Shown here piece by piece: positions 45,345 through 56,943 of a DNA stretch of 64,000 nucleotides. The translations under genes were made by a program, and so were the position numbers. This stretch comes from Utricularia gibba (lineage: Eukaryota; Streptophyta; Magnoliopsida; Lamiales; Lentibulariaceae): positions 2,294,001 through 2,358,000 of the forward strand of contig NEEC01000007.1 of assembly GCA_002189035.1 (NCBI GenBank), written 5' to 3'. Numbering within the stretch: the first letter of the stretch is position 1; every line of letters begins with the position of its first letter. The notes under the pieces were generated by a model that worked only from the letters and a program-made list of their open reading frames with translations, did no database searches and was not told the origin of the DNA.

Positions 45345-48300
45345 TTATGGAACAATATTGGAGTGGAAGATGAGTGGGTAAGTGCAGCAGATGCCACTGC
45401 TCCAACACTGCAAAGTTCAAAACATCAAGCCTATTGAGAGAAATAATGTGCATGTTTTACCAAGTCCACGGCATGTTCACTGGCACCTGTTTCTTCATCG
45501 AATTTATGAACTGGGTACTCACCACAGATAGCAGCGGGCCTTGTTTGTATTTGCCGTGGAATGAAAAAGCTAGGGGCTTTGGAGAATCTCCGGGACCTCT
45601 AATGAATCCACTGAATTTCCAGAAAGAAATCAGGAACAAAAAAAGAGGTGACAAAGTATGACAAGTAACACGAGCTATAAAACGGAAAGATTGGCACCCA
45701 CATCAACGATGCTGAGATTAAAGGAGCTCTTTTTACATCATATATGGCAACTAGGCCTCTGTATAACTCATGGCCATCTCTATATGATACTGCAAGACGT
45801 TCTCCAGAAGCATCCCAAGCTATCCTCTCAATTTTCTGGCTGCAGGAAGGCAGATAACGTAACCTAAATATTCTCTTAAAAAGTGCCATACATCACAGTG
45901 CACGACCTTCCTAGTAGATAGGCTATACAAAAAAAAAAAAAATCAAGGTAATAATAAATGGAGGCAACAGAATATTCCAGGATCCAATGAATTAACAATA
46001 AAAACATAAAGAGACACCTACATAAGGTATTCCAAACATATCAATCTAGTACATGCAGTCCGCTGAAAGAGGACTGGAAAATCCTCAGACACTTGAAATC
46101 GGGTTTGCCTACCTGCCAATCAAGGTTTTGATCTCTGGCAACTCAACCGGAAGCAGATGCGCATCTGAAATGGAAACCATGACTGCATATCAAAATGATG
46201 TTTTTGGGGGCGTTGGCGGGAAATCATGCAAAGGAGGTGACGAGGTTAACCCACAATGATAACAGAGGCCATTATTGTTCAACTTAGAAGAAATTATATC
46301 TCAGAACTACAATTAAATAGGCATTCAGAAAAATTGAGATAAACCTAGTGATGGCGGTCTGGATGCAAAGTGAATTGAACCTAATGTACACGATTCCAAG
46401 AATGAAAGGAGTAGCATACGCCCATCAGGATCCCACGTAGCTCCCTGTCATTAGATATATGAACCTTCAACTCAACATGCCAAAATAATCTTCATCAAAC
46501 ATGGTGAAATAATCAGGATTTTCACCTGTAGTGACTTTCATTAAACATGGTGTAGAAGACAGTGTCAATGAAAGATGGAAAACTTATAAGCAGGACATCA
46601 ACTTAGAAATTCAATTTTCTATATGCAAGCCACAGAAATGAATATGCAATTCACAAGGAAATAACGTCAAGTACAAGGAATAACAATACGGGGCTCTGAA
46701 GAGCTTGACTTAAGTACAAAGAATTATATGTTCAATCATATATGAATACAAGCAGCATACACAGCAAAGACAGTTAGGACTTTTGTACTGGACAATACTG
46801 AATCTACATAATAATCTAGAACTTCATATCTTATTTTTCATAATGGCACAAACTATCTTCTCGAAAATACAAAGAGCATTGTGCAATCTCTAGTGTGAAA
46901 TAAAAATGGACACACCGTAACAATTCCATTTTTTGAAGACCACAACTCTGATGTCCATGTGGTTGTCTCCCAAAGGTAAAACGTTCCATCACTGCAAAAA
47001 ATATGATGACACAGTTATCCAGATTATGGGATCTCTGCTCATCAAAGTAATTGCATGATTGTATGAAACGTCTGATTAGTTGAAGTACAGTTTTGCAGCA
47101 AGAAAATAATCGCCTGATGGAGACCACTTCAGCAATGATACACCACCAAAACCTCTCCGAATAGGTGTGGCAACGCCTGTGAAATATCAATGACGAGAAA
47201 AAGATGAAGCAAAATGAGAATTAATTTAGTGGGCGCAAGACCAAGCATTTACCTTGTGCAACATCCCAGATGGTGAAAGAAGAGTTTGCAAATGAAGCTG
47301 AAGCTAAATATGTAAAACCAAGTCAAGGAAAACTTCACAAAGAACTGGTTATTTTCATCATCAATCAATGATTTGTTTGCAACTAGGTCAAAAAAGTGAG
47401 ATTTCAAGCCAATAGAATGAAATAAAAATCATTCATAAAGTTGTTGCGAGCATTCCAACATGACAATGTCACATAGTTTGACACACTTGCAATAAGCTTC
47501 GTTAGTGACACATAAATAAGCCAAGACCTAAAGATGAGGAGAGAATCAAATGATATCACCAATCCCAAAAGCTCAACTTGTTTCAGTACCAATTTAAAAT
47601 AAGTTAAACAAGACGAGCATTGAAAATTACCAGGAAGCAAGGTGTGTAGAAATGTGTACTAAGGGACAGACGTATGCAGCTGATAAGAGACATAAAAATT
47701 ATTATCTTGAAAAGTGCCAAGATGGCTAAGGTTAATATGAGGTTTATGTGGATATCTTCCATCAGGACTCCATGATAGTGCAGTTACTTGCTCATCCGAA
47801 GTTACAAGAAAATCTACCAAGGTCCAACTAGTTCCACATGTGCGTGAAAATATACTGAAACTTCGCCCACTTCGAACTGATGCCACATTGCCAGAGCAGG
47901 AGGCAGCCCAGATGCAAATTCCACCCCTATCAAAAAGAACCAAAACTTTGTGTCCAAGTACAGAATTTATAAGGCCACTCGTAAAACCAAAAACTAGGTA
48001 TCAATCAATGAATCAAGGGCTGTCTAGAAGAGAATAAATATTGAGGGTTATAATATACTAACTTGCATGCAACAGAAAGTGCTCTTCCTCCATTTGGTCT
48101 CCATTCAAGACATCTCACGTCTTTCTGGGCATCATTTGACAGGATAAAAGGAGACTTTCCTTCTTAAACATGCATGAGCAAAGAATCACCTCAGAATAAA
48201 CGACGAAGACCATGCAAAACAAATAAAGAGAGCATTGGTGATTGGTATCACCTGAGTCTTCATTGTAGTCACAAATTATCACGTGATTAGGCCCAGAAAT

Positions 48301-49028
48301 GAATGCTAGAATCTGTTTTTGCTTATGCCAACTCACACCTTGAAGGTCAATGTTCTTCAACAGTTTCACCTGCAAAATTCATATCCAAAAGAGTCAGCAC
48401 CTACATGCCTCTCTTGTTCCTATAAAATCTCAATGCTTCTTTGAATATCTGATGCTCTCTTGGCTAAACTGGTCAAGCTGCAACCCAGAGTAAAACTCCA
48501 AACACGAAACCAACTTAATAAAATTAAATCTTGCAGAGTCAGCAACACACACATCAAAAAACTAAAGCAAATCGTTGAGTAGAGTAATTACATCAGCAGG
48601 CTGGAAAAGCGGTTTCAAAGACCGACTCAAAGCAGCTTGATAGACTGCGGATAAAACGCCTACATCTCCCTGCCCAAGTAAAGCAGCATCCTGTTCCTCT
48701 ACTGCATCCGCTGGATTATCTACTTCAAAAGGTACGGGACTAAATACAGTTCCCTGCAATCATTTCTTTCATCACCACCACTACGACAACCCGCGACCCG
48801 GAAAAAAAAAAAGAATCAAAACATTCAAATCAGAGAATTACGAGTATTTTTCCATATGTATTTCGTGCTTGATCATTACTAAGGCTGTCCGCAGTAACTG
48901 AACAGAAGAGCATTTCACATAAGATTCAATCGAGGCGGATTCGTGAAAATACTGAAATGAAGCGGCATACCAAACTCTCTGTTGATTTCGCAGATAGTAA
49001 CGCTGCCTGGCTGCGGGAATGAAGGCAT
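45345..49028 (-). CDS. AAAS: Nucleoporin ALADIN (AAAS), WD40 protein (442 aa)
   Basis: Fourteen exons: 48971-49028, 48842-48897, 48592-48753, 48252-48369, 48063-48162, 47756-47926, 47253-47311, 47089-47176, 46916-46991, 46345-46444, 46113-46164, 45702-45839, 45523-45610 and 45345-45407 (1329 bases). The N-terminus MPSFPQPGSVTICEINRE and the end CCTYPLIFHSNIVP are those of plant ALADIN. WD-type repeats can be followed: GVSWHKQKQILAFISG, VRCLEWRPNGGRALSVACKG, VTALSWSPDGRYLASASF, SLLKWSPSGDYFLAAKLDG, GATWDPDGRMLLLSF and IAWDASGERLAVSYRDG. ALADIN sits on the cytoplasmic ring of the nuclear pore, where NDC1 anchors it in animals. Intron 6 is an AT-AC intron, listed separately. Confidence 0.95.
47312..47755 (-). 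other. U12-type AT-AC intron in ALADIN
   Basis: The 5' end reads GGAAG|ATATCCACAT and the 3' end TTTTAC|ATATTTAGC, so the termini are AT and AC. A branch-site match TTCCTTGAC (plus-strand 47322-47330) puts the branch A 12 bases from the exon, inside the narrow U12 spacing. Removing these 444 bases joins SPDGR to YLASASF in frame, as in other ALADIN proteins. No GT-AG alternative gives that junction. Confidence 0.9.
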
Positions 49029-49989
49029 CTCTGCGCCGAGGTCTCTTATCGGACTGTAGAACTGAGAATCGGAGCGCAGTCGAAGGGGGTGAGTGGCGGC
49101 ATGTTTATATATAAATTTAAAAATTAACAAAATTAAATTAAAAATTCACGGTGCCCATTTTAAAATCAATATCATTAAAATAACTCAAAAAAATATTATT
49201 CGAATAAAAACAATAACTATATTTAAAAATTAACTTAAAATATTAATTTTAAATAAAATGTTTTATTATATTACAATTCTAATTCCAGATAATATAAAAA
49301 CTGATTCAGAATTTTTATTTACATTTTCGAATAGTTTAGAATTTAAAAACTATTCATTTATTTTTTTCCATTCTCAATATCGTGACCAAAATATGCATTG
49401 CATGAGTTGGGCCCCTGACGGGCAAGACAAACGAGACAAACAAGGTGACAAGGACAAGTATTGTATTATAAAATTGGTCATTGTATTTTAAATATATGAA
49501 AAAAAATATTTTATATATAAAAATTTATTTTTAGTATGTGATAAAGAATGATAAACCCGGTCCAACTTGCACCCAGCAACGCCATGTGAAGCTGAAAAAT
49601 AGGCGCAAACTTCGTTGCCGGCGGCTTCGTCAAATCGCCCTGCTGCTCCCAATTTTTCATCCAGGATTTGTGCGCTTCAAGGGGCTTGATCTGTTGATGA
49701 ATGCGAGTGAGTTAGTGAGTTCCAAGGAGAGTGGAGACCAAGTGGGTTGGATTAGACTTGTGTGTATATCAGGTAACTGACTTGTACAACAAATCCCTTA
49801 GGACCAAATGCTGCTGTTGAATCAATGAATTGGAGAGTTGGGCATGAAATTCAAGCGAACAAGAGGAGAATGGATCATCTTGGGACAGAAACAAGAATCA
49901 TTTTCCTGTAAAAGATTGTGTTCTAAGTGTGGCTTCATCCAAAACAAAGGAGAGGAGTTTTTGTGTCCCTTAATGCGAACAGCAATCGA
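49029..49989. other. ALADIN promoter and AT-rich intergenic DNA
   Basis: AT-rich between 49100 and 49540. No gene was supported; the plus-strand frame from 49838 to 50785 is antisense to the transcription-factor gene. Confidence 0.45.
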
Positions 49990-50807
49990 CTATGAATCAT
50001 CACCACCGCCTGGAAAAAGATTTAGAAGTTTTGTCTCTTTCTTTGGTTCCAAATCTTCATTGGACGCCGGCTGCTGTATGAGTGTCGCAGTACCAGTAGG
50101 AGATATCATCGGGACTTGTGCGGGTGACTGGGAGTGGGGATGCTTCAACTGCCCTTTTGGAGGGGACCCACTTCCGAGCTGCCGGAAATGGTGCGGCAAC
50201 GGAGGCAAAGCTCGCATCTGGGTGTGGTGTGGCCTCGGCACCGGCACAGACGGGCTGAAACGATCGGAATTAGCCGGCGGCACCGGCGAGCTAGCGAATG
50301 AGGGATCAGTTGTGGCTGGCTCCATCGCCATCACAGGGCTACTACCAGCGCTGTTGGGCATCTCCTCCATTCGTTTCAAATATAGCCTATACTTCTGCAA
50401 GTGGCTCGAAACATGTTCCCTAGTCAACCCATCAACGTCCATCAACTCCACAATCGCCCTCGGGACAGCGGTCTTAACCCCCAACTGCGTCACCGCGTCA
50501 ACGAATTTCGTATGCAGCTCAGGTGTCCAAATCAGGCGGGAGCGCTTCGATGTCCTCAGCAATTCATCAGACCCTGATCCGCCACTGGGTCCGTCGGCGA
50601 CGACACCGGCCTCCGGCGAGTCAAGTTCAGCGGAGGAGACACGCGGCGGCGGAGCGGGAGTTTGCGTTTCTTGGGACCCGGAATGTCGAAAGCTGATGCG
50701 AGTTCTGGAGTTATTAGAGATTGGGAAATGGGTACAAGTTCCTCAGGCGACGGTAGCTCCTCTTCCCATTCAGAAAACCAATTAGCATTGCAATCCTCTT
50801 CCTTCAT
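49990..50807 (-). CDS. GARP/MYB-like transcription factor (MYBC1/LUX-like), with a 1-bp frameshift
   Basis: An intronless gene that begins MKEEDCNANWFSEWEEELPS and continues PEELVPISQSLITPELASAF, the signature N-terminus of the MYBC1/LUX group. The single-MYB GARP domain is SKRSRLIWTPELHTKFVDAV ... AVPRAIVELMDVDGLTREHV, then SSHLQKYRLYLKRM, which binds DNA. The end KLLNLFPGGGDD matches the MYBC1 tail. The N-terminal part and the GARP part lie in different frames; the change must occur close to the gggaccc at 50673-50679, where one added G or C would give a continuous protein of about 272 residues. MYBC1 affects cold response and LUX acts in the evening complex of the clock; which one this resembles more is unclear. 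Confidence 0.88.
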
Positions 50808-51546
50808 TTTCTTGTACACTCCCCTGTTTTTCAGAATGAAAGAATATACTGCTGCGATGGATCAAGATTTCTTCTGCTACCGAGACAAGAAAGCAACACC
50901 AGAGAAATCAGAATCCCCACTCTAGAGTTTCACCATAACCCAGTAGAGAAAAATGGCGAACTCAACCAAAAAGAATGAATCATTCAGACTGTGGGCACCC
51001 TCCCTCCCTCCCACTCATCCAAATCAAGAAAAGTGTAAACCCCAATGAAGAAAGAAAACGGAAGAAAACGATAGAGATGATGCGACGCTGTTTTGATTCG
51101 TCCAACACAAACTCCCATTATAATAGGATTGTTCCTTCCTCTCGGAGTCTCATCATGTGGAAGATTCTATTTTCTGGGAATCGAGTGACCGACCCCCCAT
51201 TCGAAAGACAGCAACTTCAATGCCACCCCATCCCATCCCCTAACCGTCATTTTTGGATGTCGTCGTCGAAGTCATCGGAAGGTTCGAATTGCTTACGTAC
51301 CGATAACCGTCGGAACCCTAACGATAGCGTCCCCGGCGGCAAGAGCGCCACCCTCGCCAATTCACTCATTTTCATTCGATTTTTTTTTAAAACAAAAACT
51401 ATTTTTATTATCAAAATTTAATTTTATTATTAATTATTTTGCAATTTCAATCAGAAATTGGCATATCAGATTGGCCTTAAAAAGGGCCCAACTACAGACA
51501 ACGTCAACGGTCAAGTCAGGTTTTCTTTGAGAATCAAGGAAGGGAT
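50808..51546. other. Promoter of GARP gene and 3' flank of cyclin
   Basis: Both neighbours run leftward. A 20-bp segment at 51333-51352 repeats the last coding exon of the cyclin at 51573-51592. No other feature was seen. Confidence 0.45.
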
Positions 51547-53635
51547 TCAGGAAACCGGTAAGAGAAACCTCGCCGGCGGCAAGAGCGCCACCGCGCCTCG
51601 TTCGGAGGAACAATATTTTTTGTAAACCCCTCTCAGTGATTGATCCGGTGCCGCGGCCTTGCGATGTAAGCTCACCAGTAGCTTTGCGGAGTCCCTGCTC
51701 CAAAAGAATATTGTGTGACCCAAACAACAACGAAGGATTACAGAAAACGATATTGTAGTTCACTCACATGAGTTGATCCTCGGAGAATCCCGTGTGGCAT
51801 TTGAGCGTTTCTGTCCAATAGGGCGTCACTTCGAGCGTGCAACGAGCGGCGTAGACTGCCGAGGCAGCAATCAGGGAGGGAGAATGCATGAGGATCCGGT
51901 AGTTCATCATTCCGAGCTCAGCAAGAAAATGTACCATCTTCGCCACCTGTTCGATGAAAGGTCAGGATGAATCCTCTCAATCACGTATTGCCCTTTCTCT
52001 TACATTCCATTGAATGTTTAATACTACTACTTACATCTGATCCAGTGATGGACGCCTTGATGAAACGAACCAGAAATACATACGGGGTAGGGACAGTTAG
52101 TCGCCATTCCAATTCTCCAAGTATTGTTTTCTCCATTGCGCGAACTTGATGGTGCGCGTAAGCTCCATCTGCTATGGAAACTAGTTCATCCACCTGCACT
52201 CAGGATCAAAGCACACACTTAGTGTTAAATTATCAGTACCCCCCCCCCCCCCTGTTTCTGAACAATGTCGGTACCTCAGGTGCCCAGATTTCCTCATACT
52301 TGGAAGCTAGAAGCAGTGAAGCTAAGCCCACCAACTGAAGTTCTTTTCTTGTTGTTTTTCTAACAGCAAGGTATCTATCAATAATGTTGATTGTGAGGTA
52401 AAAGGTCTCCATGGATAGCTCGAGCCTTTCGTGAACTTGTACCAGCCAGTCGACCAGAATGGCTCTTACTTTTTCGTTTAGTTCTGGCTGAGAATCCATG
52501 TAGTTCTGAACACGGCCTTCATTCTGCAGTACAAAGGAAACTCCGAGTCAAAAAAAGATGTACTTATGTTGCTATTTACTTTCTTGTTTATTGTACTAAA
52601 CATTTACCTCTGCTGACTTGTAGAACTTGTGCATCTCTTCAATGTATTCCACTACAGCCAAGTCATTCTCCAAATCTGCGGCATCGATATCAACTACTTG
52701 CTCCTTGGGCTTACTGCTCATCCCGCAGGCAGCCTGCAGAACAAAATCCCATAAAGAAACCAGCAAACAAAAGCAGGGCATTCACTTTCAATATCAACCA
52801 GTTTCAGGGCTGCAGTGAGACCTTGCTTCTTGCAGTGAGGGCTGCAGAGAAAGTTTTAGTCTTGGTTTTAGAAGATTTCTCCTTGTTCAATGGCTTCTCC
52901 TTAAGCTGTACTTCTCCGGAATCTGAGCCTATTTCAATGATCTCCTCTGTTTTCGGCTTAACAGCATCCTTCTTCTTGGCCGGTTTCCGGGCTACAACTT
53001 TCTTCTTTGGAGGGACTACACCAGCCTTATTTTCAGCTGCGGTTACAGTCACAGCAGCTTGCCCATCGGCTAGCAACTGAGCACAAAAACCCCTGAAACA
53101 AAACGGCCCTAAGACGCCTCATTCGCAGTTGAATGTGAATCAACTCTGAGAGACTTGAAGTACCTTGTAATAGGACGAGATACTTGAGGAAGAGTTTTGC
53201 CATCAACTTCACGAATTACGACCAGATTTCCGATGTCTCCGAGAGCACGCCTACTTTTTCTCTCTACACCAATCTTCTTCACCTTGTTTACTCCCAGTGC
53301 TACTTCTTCTCCTGTAAATCAGTTTCAGTAACAGAACAAGAGTGGAAACTTGGACAAGAAAACATTCGATCAAATTTTCATTACAAAAGCATTAGCGGTT
53401 CTTCTGGGTCGGAGTAAACAACACCCATCCTCACAAAAAATTCTCTGTTTTTTTTCAGGCAGATCTTTAACAGGAAGAATGAAGCGAAAATGCATGAAAA
53501 CGACTTTCTCCAATTCAACGCAATGAATCGCTTCAAAACCACCCAACAAATCCTTCAATTCAACGGAAACAAAAAAGGATCAGAAACATAAAACATACCC
53601 TTTTCGTTCACTTGGGCAACGTTTCTTGACGCCAT
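51547..53635 (-). CDS. B-type cyclin (438 aa)
   Basis: Eight exons: 53599-53635, 53164-53311, 52822-53092, 52608-52733, 52275-52523, 52035-52193, 51768-51946 and 51547-51694 (1317 bases). The destruction box is RRALGDIGN near residue 35, the signal for APC/C-driven degradation at anaphase. A Lys-rich linker ([14 protein letters not shown]) may help nuclear entry. The cyclin N box starts at [20 protein letters not shown] and contains [20 protein letters not shown], which contacts CDK; the C box has [20 protein letters not shown]. The protein ends [20 protein letters not shown]. It should activate CDKs at G2/M. The last exon had to be read in a different frame from the longest open frame, through the acceptor at 51695-51696. 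Confidence 0.93.
52239..52252. repeat. C14 homopolymer in a cyclin intron
   Basis: Fourteen C on the plus strand between two coding exons of the cyclin gene. A tract of the same length occurs at 15420-15433. Confidence 0.9.
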
Positions 53636-54746
53636 GGATCACTTCGTTGCAACAACAACTGGATGGAAGGGGAGAAAGAAAATGGCGTAAGAGCGGAGAG
53701 GGGGGCTTTTTAAAACTCAAGACAATTGGATGATCCGATGGCCTCCTCCAACGGTCAGTTTCTCCTTGATTCCCAGCCGTTGGATCTCCTTTCGAAACTT
53801 CTCTTCGTATCTAGCCCCTTCAATTGCCGGAAAGTTACCGTTGGGGTTATTCGAAACCGGGATACAATTGTCTGCGAGCGAGCGCACCGTAGGGTAGAAC
53901 TCCTTTCATTAAAAGTTTTTATTTATTATATTTCTAGTTGTATTGCCATTATTAATTATTTAAAATTTTGCACAAAAAGATTATTTATAAAGCTTTTTAT
54001 TTCAACTTTTCAAATATGCACATATTACATTTTTTAATTTTTTATATATTTTAAATATATTTATCAAATATAATTTTAATTTTAGTGGTTTTGAAATAAA
54101 TGAAATTTATCAATGTCAATTTAAAAATATGTTATAAGTTCTTTAATTTAATTTTTTATAAATAATATATTTCGAATTTATAAAATTATATATTTTATAT
54201 TTTATATTATCAAAATTAACTGATTTTAACTTTAATATTATTATAATAATGCATCATATTAAACAGTATTTATAATTTACATGCATCTTCTTCTTATAAT
54301 TATATTCTCACTAAATTCCAAAAATCACAAAACACAAATACGATATGACTCTAATAAGGAATTTTAATTCACCTAACTTTATATGCGAATGTGTAAAATC
54401 CTAATACAAAATTTTGTTGGATGTAAAATCAAAATTTTGAAAATTGTTTTGATCTTCATTATATGGTTTTGATAACTTTAGGTTTTTTTTTTTGTAATTT
54501 TGAAAGTCAGATTATTAAACTTTTATAAAACTTGAAATATTTTTCTTGTAATTTTCTGATTTCGAAATAGACACATTCCACCTTGAAGTATAATTGGGAC
54601 TAAATGAATATGTTTCAAGTTTAACACAACACACAGTATAAATGTCATGTATGGGCGGGCCACAGCAGCACCATCATCAATCTTCTTCAGATCAGGACAT
54701 CGTCCTCCGGGCCGGCGAGGAACACCTGCCATTTTCATGTCAAACT
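53636..54746. other. Cyclin promoter, AT-rich DNA, 3' flank of SCAB gene
   Basis: The first 250 bp are GC-balanced (promoter side). Bases 53920-54550 are very AT-rich. Nothing coding was recognised. Confidence 0.45.
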
Positions 54747-56943
54747 TCAACAAACTGCAAGTGACAGTTCAAAAGCAAGGAAACGACATTCCAAACTCCC
54801 TACGTTGCATTCAGAAGCGTATTTCCTTGCAAGAATCAGAGCCCCATTTCGCTGTAGCTCAGACTCAAAGACTAGTACAAAGCTCTGTCCTTTCCGGGCT
54901 ACCCAAAACAACGACTTGGCAGCATAGATTCCACCTCCTCTGAATCCGCATAACTGTAGAAAAAAGGTTCAAGCTTTGTGACTTTTGATACACTGTCAAG
55001 AGCAGATGCAGATTGTGTTCTGTGGTGGATTACCTGCATGGAGTTTGAGTATGAATCTCTGGCCTTTGTGATCCATCCTCTCGCAAGCTTGATCTTTGTT
55101 CTTCCCACGTGAAAGGAGTGCATTGAATTCGAAGAATAATTCCGGCCATTCATTTGAGAGATGACTACCTGTGGAACAGGACTTCATTTCAGGAGCCAGA
55201 CTTGACATCAGAGTTTAGTGAAAAAGATCTTTCATACAGTGAAGTCACTGCTTGTCTTTCTGAGAAGTGTGTCCAAATAGCTTTCCAATTCCAAGGCTGT
55301 GTATCAACCAAAACGCATGATCAATCTGCAACATCAATAGCACAGAAGATGGCGGTGAATGTGAGGAGGAAGGAACCTTGCAAAATCGGCTCTCGTGTAC
55401 TGAGGGTAAGCTTAGTCCCATTGGAGGAAATCACCACTTGGAGAACTCGGCCAATGTCAATCGGCTCAGGAGCATAAACAGACTTGGTGGCACCTGAAAT
55501 GACAAGGAACTGAAGTTCAGCATGTTCACAAGATTCATATTAAATGGCCAAAGGTGAGTACCTAAAATAGGTTCTACCCGGCTGCATTGAGATGATAACC
55601 TGAACCACTGGAATGAACATTTTTCGAGCTCTATAGCTGCATCTGGCCGTGGCTGGATCTGCAGAATCGACCCTAATCTCATTGAGCCAATCAGCTCACA
55701 AACTGAGGACATGGTGTTATCAGATGTCCTGCTCATTACCAGCTGCATAGAATGAAAAACGATCAGAAGTATGTGGCACTTTTCATGCTACAGCTTAGGT
55801 GCTTTCTGACCTCATTCTGAAGATTCATTGAAGTAATGCTCTTCATCTTGATCAAGTGTCTGAGCTCTTGAAGCTCGCTTTCCATGTCAGCAACCTGTGA
55901 ACCAAGTACTAGAACTAAAAATGGTGCTCATGTTTTTCAAAAGAACCCTTCAGCTTCCATGCAAACCTTCCAAGGCTGGTGCTTTAGCTTTATTTTCCTG
56001 GCCTGTTGGACCTCCTCGATCAGTTCCTCCAATTCCTACCATGAAAAATCCCTTCAGTTTCATATGAGAGTTCAAGCTTATTGAGAGCATTGGAAATCCT
56101 CCTTGCCTGCTTCTTTCCTGAACCCTGGCTCAGCTCTTGCTCCTCCAGTGCCTCTCGGATTCGTAGTACGACTGCCCTTGCACTCTCTATCTCAGCGCAA
56201 GCGAAAGATTTTTCTCTGCTCACCAACTTTTTAGCATCCTCTGAAGCCTGAAAAACCAACTCCGGTTTTCCAGAATCATATTGCAGCTTAGCTCAGCTAA
56301 ACAGAGTTGGCTCACGGACCTGCTTAAGAAAGTTTACTAGTCTGTTCACTTCAGACTTGGCCTGAATCAGCTCTCCTTCCTTCTGAGTCAACTTGACTGC
56401 CAGAGCCTCAACCTGAACAACTCAGGATTGAAGAAGTGAACTTTAGAGTTGTGAGTTCCTGACAAAAAAATAAGGCTTACCATTGCAATGGCTTTCTGCA
56501 CATCATCTCTGTTATGACGAGGTAATTTTCCCTTCAAACTTTCAAGTGCATCTCTAAGCTTCTTCAGGAGCAAATATCCATCAAAAGATGCCACTTCCTT
56601 GATCTTGCTTTGGTACTGAAGTTATGAAAGAAAGCTTCCAAAACTCGCAAATACAAAAAGACTAGAGATGCTTCATTACAAGCAACATGCAAACTACTAC
56701 CTTCCCAGATAACTTCGCAGCAGAAGCCAAATTCTGGTCGAATTTGCTAGCGAGATCACGAACGGAGAGGCGGCTGTGCTGCTCATTCAGCTGCTTTAAT
56801 TCATGTTCAACTACTAGTGCAAGAGTTGGCCCCTTGAAGTCCTGGTTGATCTCCTCCAAAACTTGGTTATCAGCTCCAAGATTATACTTTGGAAAGTGAT
56901 CAAACTTGAATTTCACATCAACAGAGACACTAATCCTCGTCAT
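54747..56943 (-). CDS. Stomatal closure-related actin-binding protein (SCAB family, 487 aa)
   Basis: Eleven exons: 56701-56943, 56481-56615, 56320-56412, 56107-56247, 55967-56035, 55811-55894, 55562-55742, 55377-55493, 55238-55296, 55034-55168 and 54747-54953 (1464 bases). The order matches SCAB1: actin-binding N-terminus (RLSVRDLASKFDQNLASAAK), a long coiled coil (LLLKKLRDALESLKGKL ... ASEDAKKLVSREKSFA), an Ig-like part (CSFQWFRLSS, ATKSVYAPEPIDIGRVLQ) and a PH-like C-terminus (CGFRGGGIYAAKSLFWVARK). SCAB1 bundles and stabilises actin filaments during stomatal closure. The N-terminus lacks the DFRDSLQKE stretch known from SCAB1, so an upstream exon may be missing from my model. Intron 4 is GC-AG (CAG|GCAAGG). 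Confidence 0.92.

Noticed and set aside
49838-50785. Plus-strand frame of 315 residues
   Set aside because: It is antisense to the GARP transcription factor, which has clear family similarity on the minus strand.
51434-51763. Minus-strand 109-residue frame at the cyclin end
   Set aside because: It crosses the last cyclin intron in the wrong frame; splicing at 51767 and 51695 gives the conserved [13 protein letters not shown] end.
15420-52252. The two C14 tracts as related insertions
   Set aside because: Their flanks share nothing; they are best seen as independent homopolymers.
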